From: Streptomyces cyanogenus
GTDB taxonomy: Bacteria > Actinomycetota > Actinomycetes > Streptomycetales > Streptomycetaceae
Reading direction: 5' to 3'
Length of the DNA: 64,000 nucleotides
NCBI RefSeq assembly: GCF_017526105.1
Contig: NZ_CP071839.1
Coordinates: forward strand, 7,664,001-7,728,000
Below the pieces are notes generated by a model. It saw only the letters and a program-made list of their open reading frames with translations. It searched no databases and was not told the origin of the DNA. Shown in pieces: positions 44,701-53,075 of this stretch (its first letter is position 1; each line of letters starts with the position of its first letter). Position numbers and translations under genes: made by a program.

Positions 44701-45359
44701 AGTCGCTCGCGTGTGGGATGACGCCGCGCTTCGCCGTCCAGATCGGCGGCGACCTCCTCGGCCGCGCCGAGAGCCAGCCGCGCCTCCGCGCGGGACTCCA
44801 CGGCGGTGAGCCGGATCTGTTCGAGTCGGGCACACTCGTCGCTGAGCGGCGGATGGCTGTCGAACTCCGCGTACGGCGAACCGCGCCACAGCCGGAGGGC
44901 CTCGGTGAGCCGGGCCTGCGCGGTACGCGGATCGCTCTGCCTGAGCAGCCGCCGTCCGTCGGTGACCAGACGCTCGAAGCGGCAGGCATCGACGTGCTCG
45001 GGATCGAGGTCGAGGACGTAGCCGGGTGTCCTGTGACGCAGCACCGAGGGGCGACCCGCTCCCGCCGCCGCGTGCAGTGATCGGCGCAGATGGGAGATAT
45101 GGCTCTGCAGGGTGGCGACGGCGTGCCGGGGCGCTCCGTCGCTCCACAGTTCCTCCACGAGCAGTTCGGTAGGCACTACGCGGCCGAGACGGATGAGCAG
45201 CAGGGCCAACAGCGTCCGTCGGCGCGGCGGGCCGAGCGGGATGTCGTGTCCGTCGAGGTGCGCCGACATGGGTCCCAGAACGCTCAGGAAGGGCTCGGCC
45301 TGGCTGGTGTTCGTGGGTGACCCGTTCGCGGTCGGGGGTACGGGCATGACGGTCCCCAT
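41775..45359 (-). CDS. SARP-ATPase cluster regulator (PimR-like)
   Basis: 1,194 residues. The N-terminal winged helix (about 22-110, PLGPPRRRTLLALLLIRLG, LQSHISHLRRSL) and BTAD domain (about 115-265) define a SARP. A disordered linker (about 275-405) leads to an AAA-type ATPase with GPPGVGKT (Lys453) and PLVLLLEDLQWAD, then TPR-like helical repeats to the end; no LuxR HTH is present at the C-terminus. Length and architecture match PimR of the pimaricin cluster. It should activate the neighbouring polyene-type genes. Leu621 is encoded by TTA, so translation depends on bldA tRNA. ATG 45359 is used; a second ATG at 45347 has GGGGACC upstream. Confidence 0.9.
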   Translation of the reverse strand: MGTVMPVPPTANGSPTNTSQAEPFLSVLGPMSAHLDGHDIPLGPPRRRTLLALLLIRLGRVVPTELLVEELWSDGAPRHAVATLQSHISHLRRSLHAAAGAGRPSVLRHRTPGYVLDLDPEHVDACRFERLVTDGRRLLRQSDPRTAQARLTEALRLWRGSPYAEFDSHPPLSDECARLEQIRLTAVESRAEARLALGAAEEVAADLDGEARRHPTRERLVGHLMTALSRLGRQAEALEVYERTRSLLAEEFGVDIAAELRQVRDLIVRQEPGASASTEKLPPPQLASTGPSPAPPVRNETAVGAPPGSASSDGSDGSEEGSTAVTDRGHGRAVATDDALAAAGSPSSVGRDGNTGTDARPKARAVLPPGARADADGAQDGRARGRGLPWPAYEPATAPGADASPEPASGRTAAPSPFTGRGQELDRLTAAAASAAVGHGHAAGVLGPPGVGKTRLLLELAARLESTEGQQENTGLEVVWSHCFPDEGVPAYWLWTQVLRRLSATRPDAFREATRPYDALLARLMPERSAARTADPCVSANGPQDLFLAHDAVCEVLLDLAGRHPLVLLLEDLQWADTASLDLLRLLRTRGQGHPLGIVFTAREYEAESDGTLRRIVSDVLRGPRTETLRLGGLSLHGIADLVEAHAGSGVDPNVVEVLHRRSEGNPYFVMQLLSLVGDPRRLRRPDAADALLAHIPTGIREVLHQRFAALPEPVLRLLRLCAVIGTEVDTDLLHRTATPDEPVATGLEAALRAGLLGEEPHDPGRLHFAHALVQETLIDELPRADRHHLHARIAEALSARRSGQMGDEERVAHHSWHAKSVLPAAQVLPRLLLAAEHAELSMAYEQVEIWLRRAQHLIGFLPPDDPATVRLEQKLHIQLGQVLATTRGYGDREAETALTHGRALNAATQAPEDPSVLWALCAAHLVTGRYDTSRQLSGLLRDISRQTWEPVAALGAAYGEGIVLHVRGMLPQALVQLEHAVDTADRVADEGHVLARTFQHDPRVSCRSYDTFTHWLLGNRQTADARRRELLSITEYESRPSDRSFALYVDGVVAAWEGDVHTALTSSDEGVRVAGEYGLLYWKAMLGVVKGWGLAQAGDHDEGLTLMHTSLAELGRSGTYVRYPLHLGLLGQAQVDSGRAEAARTTFRTMLAAVGQRRERVYLHPALPATPLLHELLGRGADEWLDPTGSLSP

Positions 45360-46553
45360 CGTTCAGCCGCGGCCGGAGTTGATGCCGACGGTCGACAGCG
45401 GTGAAGTGCCGTCGGCGATTTCGGCTGCATCGCGGAGGAGTGGGTACTGGGTAGAACTGATCATGAAGAAACCGTAATGGTGTTACCCGCGGTCATGACA
45501 GGTGGCCTTTGCGCGTGCATGCACGTTGATGGCCGATACCGCTGGGTAGGTACGCCGGGGGATCGTCGACCGCGCAGGCCGCGGCGGAGCCACGGGAGGC
45601 CGCGGTCGGAGTGACGCGCGAGACGGTGTCCCAGGTTTGGCGGACGCGCCGACTCGGCGAGTCACGGGCCCCGCCCTCGCTCCGATCGGCAAGAAATCGG
45701 CAGGCTTTGGGCAAGGATTCCGTCCAGGGGGCGGAAGAAGGGCGGCGGCCGACGGCAAGGGGCCGTCAGTGGCTCGACCAGGACCCTGCAAGGGTGATGA
45801 CGCACGATTCCGGTGTCCGGAGACACTGCTGGTCCAGGGCCGATGACGCCCCTGCGGACGGTCCGACGACCGCACACCGGCCTTCGGACCGTTTCGTGCT
45901 CAATTTCGGACAGGGGGCCTTTTCTTGCTGAGTACAGCACGTGCAGCTCCGGGCCTGTGGGTGGCAGGCCTCGATATCGCACTGATCGTCCAGCAGGTGA
46001 ACCGGGATTTGCCGGCAGTTCACCGGCTGGTTCGATGACGCGTCCGAGGACCTGTTCTCGGAATTGCTGCCTTCACAGTGCCTTTGGCGGAAAACCGCTG
46101 CTTCGGCCGCCCGAGGTCGTCGATACATCGTGAGGTGAACGGGCGCGGGCGCGCGTCGCCGGTCACCCGCCGGCGACAGGGCAGGACGGCTGGAGCGAGT
46201 CCGCGCGCCGTGGTGAGGCGTCTCACCGGTGCCCGCCCGCGGTCCCTGGTCCGGGACGGCCCGGACCGGCCGCGTTCCACCGGCTGCCGCTCGGCCCGGC
46301 GCACGCCCGAGGACGCACGTGTGAGCGTGGGTCCGCCCGTGAGCGAACCGTGCCTCACGCCCTCTTCCGCACGTTGAGTGGCCGTCCGCCCATGGCCCGG
46401 CCTCCGCACCGTCCGCGAACCCGATCCGGATGTCGGCGACCGCCTTCGCACTTCACCGGACACACACCAGGCCGCACAGGCCCGGCCGGCCTGCGGGTTC
46501 CTCTTCTTCCTCCTTTTCCCTTTCCCCGCCTTCACCGCTCAGGAGCACAGCAC
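45360..46553. promoter_or_regulatory. 1.2-kb control region between the SARP and cholesterol oxidase genes
   Basis: No gene is supported; apparent frames have poor codon use. It contains the heptad repeats at 45687-45715, an additional CGGCAAG at 45753-45759 in the same 11-bp phase, AT-richer segments near 45890-45930 and a purine/pyrimidine-skewed C/T run before the cholesterol oxidase ribosome site (AGGAG at 46541). Confidence 0.5.
45687..45715 (+). promoter_or_regulatory. Three direct heptad repeats (candidate SARP operator)
   Basis: CGGCAAG (45687-45693), CGGCAGG (45698-45704) and GGGCAAG (45709-45715), each separated by 4 bases, giving an 11-bp period. As I recall, PimR binds three CGGCAAG heptads with 4-bp spacers. 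A perfect CGGCAAG recurs at 45753, 44 bp (four periods) downstream. Which flanking promoter is controlled is not clear; no good -10 lies 8 bp beyond the last repeat. Confidence 0.6.
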
Positions 46554-48206
46554 ATGAACGCACACCAGTCCCTGTCGCGCCGCCGCATGCTCGGTCTGGC
46601 GGCCTTGGGCGCCGCCGCACTCGCAGGGCAGAGCACGATCACCGCGGCCCCCCGGGCCGCCGCCGCCCCCGCGGCCGGTGTCTCCGACGGCACGTTCGTC
46701 CCCGCTGTCGTGGTCGGCACCGGATACGGCGCGGCCGTCTCCGCCCTGCGTCTCGGCGAGGCGGGAGTATCCACCCTGATGCTGGAGATGGGCCGGCTGT
46801 GGAACCAGCCGGGTCCCGACGGCGACGTCTTCTGCGGGATGCTCCAGCCCGACAAGCGCTCCAGCTGGTTCAAGACCCGCACCGAGGCTCCGCTCGGCTC
46901 CTTCCTGTGGCTCGACGTCGCCAACCGGGACATCGAGCCCTACGCCGGTGTACTGGACCGGGTCAACTTCGACCAGATGTCCGTGTACGTGGGACGCGGT
47001 GTCGGCGGCGGTTCGCTCGTCAACGGTGGCATGGCGGTCACGCCCCGGCGCTCGTACTTCGAGGAGGTGCTGCCCCAGGTCGACGCCGACGAGATGTACA
47101 GCACGTACTTCCCGCGCGCGAACTCCGGCCTCCGCGTGAAGAACATCGACAGGGGCTGGTTCGAGCAGACGGAGTGGTACACGTACGCGCGTGTCGGGCG
47201 TGAGCAGGCTGCGAAGGCGGGCGTCGGCACCACCTTCGTGCCCAACGTGTACGACTGGGACTACATGCGCCGTGAGGCGGACGGCACGGTGCCCAGGTCC
47301 GCGCTGACCGCCGAGGTCATCTACGGCAACAACCACGGCAAGGTCTCTCTCGACAAGAGCTATCTGGCCGCTGCCCTCGGCACCGGAAACGTCGTCATCG
47401 AGACCCTGCACCAGGTCAAGACGATCCGGCAGCGCAGCGACGGCACCTACCTGCTGACTGTCGAGCAGAAGGACGACGGCGGCAAGCTGCTCGCGACCAA
47501 GGAGATCTCCTGTCGCCACCTCTTCCTCGGCGCAGGTAGCCTCGGCTCGACCGAACTGCTGCTGCGTGCCCGGGAGACCGGCACGCTCGCGAACCTCAAC
47601 TCGGAGATCGGCGGCGGCTGGGGCCCCAACGGCAACGTCATGACCGCCCGGGCCAATCACGTGTGGAACCCGACGGGCGCCAGGCAGTCGTCGATCCCCG
47701 CCCTCGGCATCGACGACTGGGACAACCCCGACCACCCTGTCTTCGCCGAGATCGCCCCCATGCCTGCCGGCCTGGAGACCTGGGTCAGCCTGTACCTGGC
47801 CATCACCAAGAACCCGGAGCGCGGCACCTTCGTCTACGACGCCGCCAAGGATCGCGCGGACCTGCGCTGGACCAGGGAGCAGAACGCGCCCGCGGTCGCG
47901 GCCGCGAAGTCGCTGTTCGACCGCATCAACAAGGCCAACACCACCATGTACCGGTACGACCTCTTCGGCAAGCGGCTCAAGGCCTTCGCCGACGACTTCT
48001 GCTACCACCCGCTCGGCGGCTGCGTCCTCGGCAGGGCCACCGACAACTACGGCCGTGTCACCGGATACAAGAACCTCTATGTGACCGACGGCTCGCTCAT
48101 ACCCGGCAGCATCGGCGTCAACCCGTTCGTGACCATCACGGCGCTGGCGGAGCGGAACGTCGAGCGCATCATCCGGGAGGACGTCAAGGATTCACACCGT
48201 GATTGA
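46554..48206 (+). CDS. choA: Secreted cholesterol oxidase (GMC type)
   Basis: 550 residues. LSRRRMLGLAALGAAALAG is a Tat-type signal. VVGTGYGAAVSALRLGEAG binds FAD. The catalytic residues known from the Streptomyces enzyme (Glu361, His447 and Asn485 of the mature protein) are all present at Glu399, His485 (CYHPLGG) and Asn523 (NPFV), each offset by 38, which fixes the identity. It oxidises and isomerises 3-beta-hydroxysterols outside the cell. Polyene clusters such as pimaricin carry such a gene (pimE), where the enzyme also acts as a signal. The next gene starts inside its last 8 bases. Confidence 0.95.
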   Translation: MNAHQSLSRRRMLGLAALGAAALAGQSTITAAPRAAAAPAAGVSDGTFVPAVVVGTGYGAAVSALRLGEAGVSTLMLEMGRLWNQPGPDGDVFCGMLQPDKRSSWFKTRTEAPLGSFLWLDVANRDIEPYAGVLDRVNFDQMSVYVGRGVGGGSLVNGGMAVTPRRSYFEEVLPQVDADEMYSTYFPRANSGLRVKNIDRGWFEQTEWYTYARVGREQAAKAGVGTTFVPNVYDWDYMRREADGTVPRSALTAEVIYGNNHGKVSLDKSYLAAALGTGNVVIETLHQVKTIRQRSDGTYLLTVEQKDDGGKLLATKEISCRHLFLGAGSLGSTELLLRARETGTLANLNSEIGGGWGPNGNVMTARANHVWNPTGARQSSIPALGIDDWDNPDHPVFAEIAPMPAGLETWVSLYLAITKNPERGTFVYDAAKDRADLRWTREQNAPAVAAAKSLFDRINKANTTMYRYDLFGKRLKAFADDFCYHPLGGCVLGRATDNYGRVTGYKNLYVTDGSLIPGSIGVNPFVTITALAERNVERIIREDVKDSHRD

Positions 48207-48891
48207 CGAAACGCGTGCCACGGCGGTGGCCCATGTTTCGTCCACCGCGACGAAACAAAGAGCGGAGTACGGTGAGATATTCCGGTTGATGTTCGAGCAG
48301 TCAGGGCTGTGCATGGCCACGCTGGATCGTTCCTTGTGCCTGCGTGAAGCCAACATCGACTTCCTCGCACAGTTCGGCCGCAACCTCCAGGACAGTTACG
48401 GTCGTCCGTTCTCGGCGTTCCTGCATCCGACGGTACGACGATCCATAGGCCGCGATCTGGAACTGCTCAGCGCCGGTGAGCGTGACCGTGTCGGGGGAAA
48501 GTTCATCGCGGTCAGGCAGGACGGTGCGCTGCTGTTCGGTGAACTGATCGCCGTATCGGTGGTCAGGTCACTCGGTGAGGTCGATTCCATTCTGGTGTTG
48601 GTGGGACGGACTTCCCGGGTCGGCGAGGCGCAGGCAATGGTTCAGCGTGGAATGCTGCTCGTCCCGATGGATGCCAAGATCCTGGAAGGCGTCGCGGCAG
48701 GGATGTCCACGGGCAAGCTGGCCACCGTTCTGCACATGAGCCGGGGCGGGGTGGAGTACCGGATCACGGCTCTGTTGCGCAGGTTCAAGGCCGTCAACCG
48801 AACCGAACTGGCCTCGAAGGCCTACTCCATGGGCCTGCTGACCACCGACAGCTGGCCGCCCACCGTGCAGTCGGCCTACGTACAGGCCTGA
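48199..48891 (+). CDS. PAS-LuxR transcriptional regulator (PimM-like), copy 1
   Basis: 230 residues. A PAS domain (about 22-135, YGEIFRLMFEQSGLCMATLD ... LREANIDFLAQFG) precedes a C-terminal LuxR-type HTH (about 160-220, LEGVAAGMSTGKLATVLHMS, GGVEYRITALLRRF). This is the two-domain layout of PimM/AmphRIV/PteF, activators of polyene genes. The GTG overlaps the cholesterol oxidase gene by 8 nt, so both are coupled. It should bind the palindromes found before the P450 and ABC/PKS genes. Confidence 0.9.
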   Translation: MIDETRATAVAHVSSTATKQRAEYGEIFRLMFEQSGLCMATLDRSLCLREANIDFLAQFGRNLQDSYGRPFSAFLHPTVRRSIGRDLELLSAGERDRVGGKFIAVRQDGALLFGELIAVSVVRSLGEVDSILVLVGRTSRVGEAQAMVQRGMLLVPMDAKILEGVAAGMSTGKLATVLHMSRGGVEYRITALLRRFKAVNRTELASKAYSMGLLTTDSWPPTVQSAYVQA

Positions 48892-48896
48892 GAGGA

Positions 48897-48949
48897 CGAC
48901 AGGGAGCGGAGCCGCCCGATGGCCTGCCGGGCGGCTCCGCTCCCTGTCG
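48897..48949. terminator. Strong bidirectional terminator
   Basis: A perfect 22-bp inverted repeat, arms 48897-48918 and 48928-48949, with a 9-nt loop. It lies between the two converging PAS-LuxR genes and should stop transcription from both sides. Confidence 0.8.
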
Positions 48950-48972
48950 GTTCGGGGTTTCAGCCGGACTCG

Positions 48973-49677
48973 TCAGGGGCTTTTGACGTACTCCTGCTGC
49001 ACCCGGGGTGGCCAACTGCCGCTGCTCAGGATGCCCAGCGTGTAGGCGCGGGAGACAAGCGCCGGCCGGTTGGGCACGTCCAGCTTTCGCAACATGGCGC
49101 TGACGTGGTACTCGATGCCTTTGCAGCTCAGGTGCAGCTGACCGGCCAACTGCACGGTGGAGGCACCGGCGGCGACCTTCTCGAGGATTCTGGCCTCCAT
49201 CTCGCCCAGCAGGGTCGGCCGGGCACCGCCCGGCGGGCATTCGGGGGTCGGAGGGTCGAGCTGGACCAGTACGAGGAGCGGGCTGTCGGCGCGGGCGTCG
49301 GCCCGCATCCGCAAGGCCGTGAGATTGCCCCCCACCGCGTTCTCCGGACGCGGTACCTTGACGTACTCGGTGAGACGGCCGGTGCGGCCGAGGCGGAGCT
49401 GATCGAAACCGACCCGTAGCCGGGAGCGGCTGTCAGGGTGGAGAAGGTCGGTGAACGCGATGTCACGGACCTCGGAGGTGTCGCGGTCCAGCAGGGCGAG
49501 CATGGCATCGTTGGCCCGCCGGATCCTGCTGTGCGAGTCCAGCGCCGCCATTCCGACTCCGGAACGCTCGAAAAGTGAACGGAACATGGCCGCCGACCGG
49601 GACGGTGTGCGTTGCTGCACCGAGTGATTGATGTCAGCCCAAATGTGTTCCGTCGGACCATCTAATGCATCTGGCAT
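48973..49677 (-). CDS. PAS-LuxR transcriptional regulator, copy 2
   Basis: 234 residues with the same layout as copy 1: PAS about 28-140 (FRSLFERSGVGMAALDSHSR) and HTH about 165-225 (LEKVAAGASTVQLAGQLHLS, KGIEYHVSAMLRKL). The HTH is close to copy 1, including the GxEYxxxxLLR/MLRK recognition helix region, while the PAS part differs more, so the two may share targets but sense different signals. GAGGAAC precedes the ATG. Two such regulators also occur in nystatin/amphotericin-type clusters. Confidence 0.9.
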   Translation of the reverse strand: MPDALDGPTEHIWADINHSVQQRTPSRSAAMFRSLFERSGVGMAALDSHSRIRRANDAMLALLDRDTSEVRDIAFTDLLHPDSRSRLRVGFDQLRLGRTGRLTEYVKVPRPENAVGGNLTALRMRADARADSPLLVLVQLDPPTPECPPGGARPTLLGEMEARILEKVAAGASTVQLAGQLHLSCKGIEYHVSAMLRKLDVPNRPALVSRAYTLGILSSGSWPPRVQQEYVKSP

Positions 49678-50002
49678 GAAGTTCCTCGTCGGAAGGTGTC
49701 AGACGACTGCGCCAGTGGCTTCTGCTGGGCTGGTCAACATCACCCGGAGCCCCGATGCGCGAAGTGTCAGACGAAGCGTCAGTGTCGGACGGAAGTCGTC
49801 GGAAAATCGGTTCCAGCCCAGATACTTCTTGTATCGAAGGCTAGTTGCACGTTTATCCACGACGCAACTCGACGTGATTAGCGTCACGGTTCCCGCCCGG
49901 TGTCATCGCGTCGGGTGTCCGTCGGCTGTCTAGGGATTTCCTGCCGACGGCCTCGTGAGACTGTCCGGTGCTACCGGCCTTCATGCGGAGAGGACGCGAG
50001 CC
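49678..50002. promoter_or_regulatory. Divergent promoter region, PAS-LuxR copy 2 / P450
   Basis: 325 bases, lower in G+C around 49780-49880 (an AT-rich stretch including CTTCTTGTATCG). It carries the PimM-like palindrome at 49930-49945, about 60 nt before the P450 start. Confidence 0.5.
49930..49945. promoter_or_regulatory. PimM-like operator before the P450 gene
   Basis: CTAGGGATTTCCTGCC agrees at 13 of 16 positions with the PimM operator as I recall it (CTVGGGAWWTCCCBAG); the left half is perfect and the right half weaker. Confidence 0.6.
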
Positions 50003-51163
50003 ATGACCATGGCCGAAAACAACATTCCCTCGATGGCGTCCCTGACTGCGCCACTGCTCGGCATCAACGAGGAACTGCGGGCGATGCAGGAGGAACGGCC
50101 CATCTGGAAGGTCAGGACCTACACCGGTGACGAGGCCTGGCTGGTCATGGGTGCTTCGGAGATCAAGCGGCTGCTTGTCGACAGGAGGCTGGGCCGCTCG
50201 CATCCCGACCCGGCCAACGCACCGAAATACGCGCCGAGTCCGGTCTTCGAGCAGATCATGGCCGAGTTCGAACGTCATGCCGAGATCCGGGCGTTGCTCA
50301 CGCCGTACTTCTCCCGCACGTCCATGCGGGCGATGCAGCCCAAGGTCGAAGCGACCGTGGCGGAACTGGTCGAGACGATGCTGGCCGGCGACCCCCCGGC
50401 GGAACTGCAGAAGATGCTGGCGCGGCCGTTGGCCATGCGAGTGCTGTGCGAGCTCGTCGGCATCCCCGTGGCCGACCAGGAACTGGTCGGCCGACTTCTG
50501 CACCGGATGGCCGGCCTCGGCGCGGGCGACGGCGATGCCACCCTCGGCGCCTACCTGACCGGGATCGCGGCGCAGAGGCGGGCCGAACCGCGCGAGGACA
50601 TGATTTCCGGACTGGTCGCCGCGGGACAGACCGACGAGCGGGTGGCGACGCTGGTCGCGATGCTGCTGTTCGCCGGCGGCGAGAGCGTCGCCACGCACAT
50701 CGGGTTCGGCGTGGCTCGCCTGGCCACCGATGACGCGCTGCGAGAGGCGTTGAGCCATGACCACGCGCTGATCGAGCCGGTGGTCGAGGAGATGCTGCGC
50801 ACCGCGAGTCACGGGGGCGGGGCGCAACCCCATTACGCCAACGCGGACATCGAGATCGCAGGGGTGACCATCCGGGCCGGAGACCTCGTGCTGCCGGACT
50901 TCGCGCTGGCCAACTTCGACGCACGGGCCTTCGAGAACCCGGAGGTCGTCGACCTCACGCGCAGCCCGAACCAGCACCTGGCGTTCGCGCACGGAAGCTG
51001 GCACTGTCTCGGTGCGCCCCTGGCCCGGATGGAGCTGCGGACCGTCTACACGATCCTGTTCGAGCGAGCGCCCTCCATCCGTCTCGCGGTGCCGCTCGAC
51101 GAGCTGAACCGCGAGACGGACCGGCTGTTCTCGACCATGCCCGAGCTGAGCATCACCTGGTGA
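50003..51163 (+). CDS. Cytochrome P450 with unusual haem and I-helix motifs
   Basis: 386 residues, a class I bacterial P450. The I-helix reads LLFAGGESVATH (serine in place of the usual threonine), the K-helix has EEMLR (ExxR) and the haem loop is FAHGSWHCLGAP with Cys335. In most P450s the residue two before the cysteine is His or Arg contacting a haem propionate; here it is Trp, and His follows. It probably oxidises the macrolide. AGAGGA lies about 8 nt before the ATG. Its stop overlaps the converging ABC gene by 11 nt. No ferredoxin gene is adjacent. Confidence 0.9.
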   Translation: MTMAENNIPSMASLTAPLLGINEELRAMQEERPIWKVRTYTGDEAWLVMGASEIKRLLVDRRLGRSHPDPANAPKYAPSPVFEQIMAEFERHAEIRALLTPYFSRTSMRAMQPKVEATVAELVETMLAGDPPAELQKMLARPLAMRVLCELVGIPVADQELVGRLLHRMAGLGAGDGDATLGAYLTGIAAQRRAEPREDMISGLVAAGQTDERVATLVAMLLFAGGESVATHIGFGVARLATDDALREALSHDHALIEPVVEEMLRTASHGGGAQPHYANADIEIAGVTIRAGDLVLPDFALANFDARAFENPEVVDLTRSPNQHLAFAHGSWHCLGAPLARMELRTVYTILFERAPSIRLAVPLDELNRETDRLFSTMPELSITW

Positions 51164-53075
51164 GACCGCTCTGTCGGGAGGCACCCCCTTGTGTGTCTCC
51201 CGACACCGCTTCGAACTGCGCCGTGTACAGGCGGGCGTAGGCGCCGTCGGCGGCGAGGAGTTCGTCGTGCGTGCCCTGCTCGACGATCCGGCCCCGGTCC
51301 ATGACGAGGATCAGGTCCGCGTCGCGGATGGTGGACAGTCGGTGTGCGATCACGAAACTGGTGCGGCCCCGGCGCAGCCCTGCCATGGCCTGCTGCACCA
51401 GCAGTTCGCTGCGTGTGTCCACCGAGCTGGTCGCTTCGTCGAGGATCAGCACGGACGGCGAGGAGAGGAACGCCCGCGCCACCGTGATGAGCTGTCTCTC
51501 GCCGGCGCTCATGCCCGCCGCCTCGTCGAGCACCGTGTCGTAACCCTTCGGAAGCGTCCGCAAGAAGTGGTCCACCCGCATGGCCCTGGCTGCCGTGACG
51601 ATCTCCTCGCGCGTCGCCCGCGGGCGCCCGTACGCGATGTTCTCCGCCACCGTCCCCTCGAACAGCCAGGTGTCCTGGAGCACCAGTCCCATGCGCGAGC
51701 GGAGAGCCTCGCGGCTCATCGTCGCGATGTCCACGCCGTCGAGCAGGATCCGCCCGGCATCGGGTTCGTAGAAGCGCATCAGCAGGTTGCCGAGTGTCGT
51801 CTTGCCCGCGCCGGTCGGTCCCACGATCGCGACCGTGGTCCCCGGCGGCACCGACAAGGAAAAGTTCTCGATCAGCGGACGGTCCCGTCTGTAGCGGAAG
51901 CTGACGTCGTGGAACTCGACATGACCGGACACGGTGGCGAGCGAGGCCGGTTCGGTGGGTTCGGCCGATTGCTCGTCGGCGTCGAGGAAGGCGAAGACGC
52001 GTTCGGCAGAGGCCAGGCCGGACTGGAGCTTGCCGACCACCGCGCCGATCTGGCCGGCCTGGTTGCTGAACTGGTTGGTGTACTGGAGGAAGGCCTGCAC
52101 CTCGCCGAGGGACAGTGCGCCCGAGGCGACCCGCAGCACACCGATGACGGACACGGCGACGTAGTTCAGGTTCGACACGAACCCCAGCGCGGGTTCGACG
52201 GTCGCCGCGAGGAACTGCGCGGCCGAGCCCGCCCGGTACGCCTTCTCGTTGTGCTCGTCGAACTCCGCCTCGCTGTGGGCCTGCCGTCCGAACACCCGTA
52301 CAAGCGCGTGTCCGGTGTACATGTCCTCGACGTGCGTGGCCAGGGCGCCGGTCGCGGCCCACTGCTCGGCGAACCGCGGCCGTGCCCGGGCACTCAGCTT
52401 CGCCGCGATCACGGCGCACACCGGGAGGCTCGCCAGCAGCAGAGCTGCCAGCAGCGGCGAGATCACGAACATCACCGCGGTGAGGCCGCTCGCGTACATT
52501 ACGGCGGTGCCCAGCTGGCTGAGCGTCTGCTGGAGCACCTGTTGCAGATTGTCGACGTCGTTGGTGACGCGGTTCAGCAGCTCGCCGCGCGGCTGCCCGT
52601 CGAAGTAGCCGAGGGGCAGCCGGGCCAGTTTGGCCTCCGCCCGGGTCCTGACGTCCCGGGCGATCGCCTGCACGACGTTCGCCGCCATGCGCTCCTGCAC
52701 GAAGTTGGCGGCCGACCCGGCCGCGTACAGGGCCAGCGCCGTCGACAACACCGACGCCACCGCCGCGAAGTCGATGCCGCGACCGGGCGTGAAGTCGACC
52801 GTGTCGTACACGGATGCGAGGGTGCCGTGGCCCTCCGCGCGGAGCCGGGCCAGTGCCTGCCCCTTCGTGAGCCCGGCCGGCAGTGCCTCACCGGCCACGC
52901 CGGCGACGATGAGATTGGTGGCGTGCCCGAGGCGGAGCGGGGCGATGATGTTCACCACGACACCGGCGAGGCTCACCAGAACGGTGACGGCGAGGACCGT
53001 CCGGTGCGGGCGCATCAGCCGCGCGATCGCCCGCAGGGTTCCCCCCGGGTCGGCGGCCTGCTTCTTCTCGGTCAC
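51153..53075 (-). CDS. ABC exporter half-transporter, canonical ATPase site
   Basis: 640 residues: six membrane helices (about 20-340) and a nucleotide-binding domain (about 385-620). Motifs are GPTGAGKTTL (Walker A), MSAGERQ (signature), VLILDEATSSVD (Walker B with catalytic Glu) and a switch histidine in VIAHRLS. It resembles NysG/AmphG/PimB-type exporters of polyene clusters and must pair with the upstream gene product. Its ATG overlaps the stop of that gene (ATGA), so both are made together. Confidence 0.9.
   Translation of the reverse strand: MTEKKQAADPGGTLRAIARLMRPHRTVLAVTVLVSLAGVVVNIIAPLRLGHATNLIVAGVAGEALPAGLTKGQALARLRAEGHGTLASVYDTVDFTPGRGIDFAAVASVLSTALALYAAGSAANFVQERMAANVVQAIARDVRTRAEAKLARLPLGYFDGQPRGELLNRVTNDVDNLQQVLQQTLSQLGTAVMYASGLTAVMFVISPLLAALLLASLPVCAVIAAKLSARARPRFAEQWAATGALATHVEDMYTGHALVRVFGRQAHSEAEFDEHNEKAYRAGSAAQFLAATVEPALGFVSNLNYVAVSVIGVLRVASGALSLGEVQAFLQYTNQFSNQAGQIGAVVGKLQSGLASAERVFAFLDADEQSAEPTEPASLATVSGHVEFHDVSFRYRRDRPLIENFSLSVPPGTTVAIVGPTGAGKTTLGNLLMRFYEPDAGRILLDGVDIATMSREALRSRMGLVLQDTWLFEGTVAENIAYGRPRATREEIVTAARAMRVDHFLRTLPKGYDTVLDEAAGMSAGERQLITVARAFLSSPSVLILDEATSSVDTRSELLVQQAMAGLRRGRTSFVIAHRLSTIRDADLILVMDRGRIVEQGTHDELLAADGAYARLYTAQFEAVSGDTQGGASRQSGLTR

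Noticed and set aside
46001..46016. Possible PimM-type palindrome (ACCGGGATTTGCCGGC) before choA
   Set aside because: Only about 11 of 16 positions fit and it lies 540 nt from the start codon; too weak to list.
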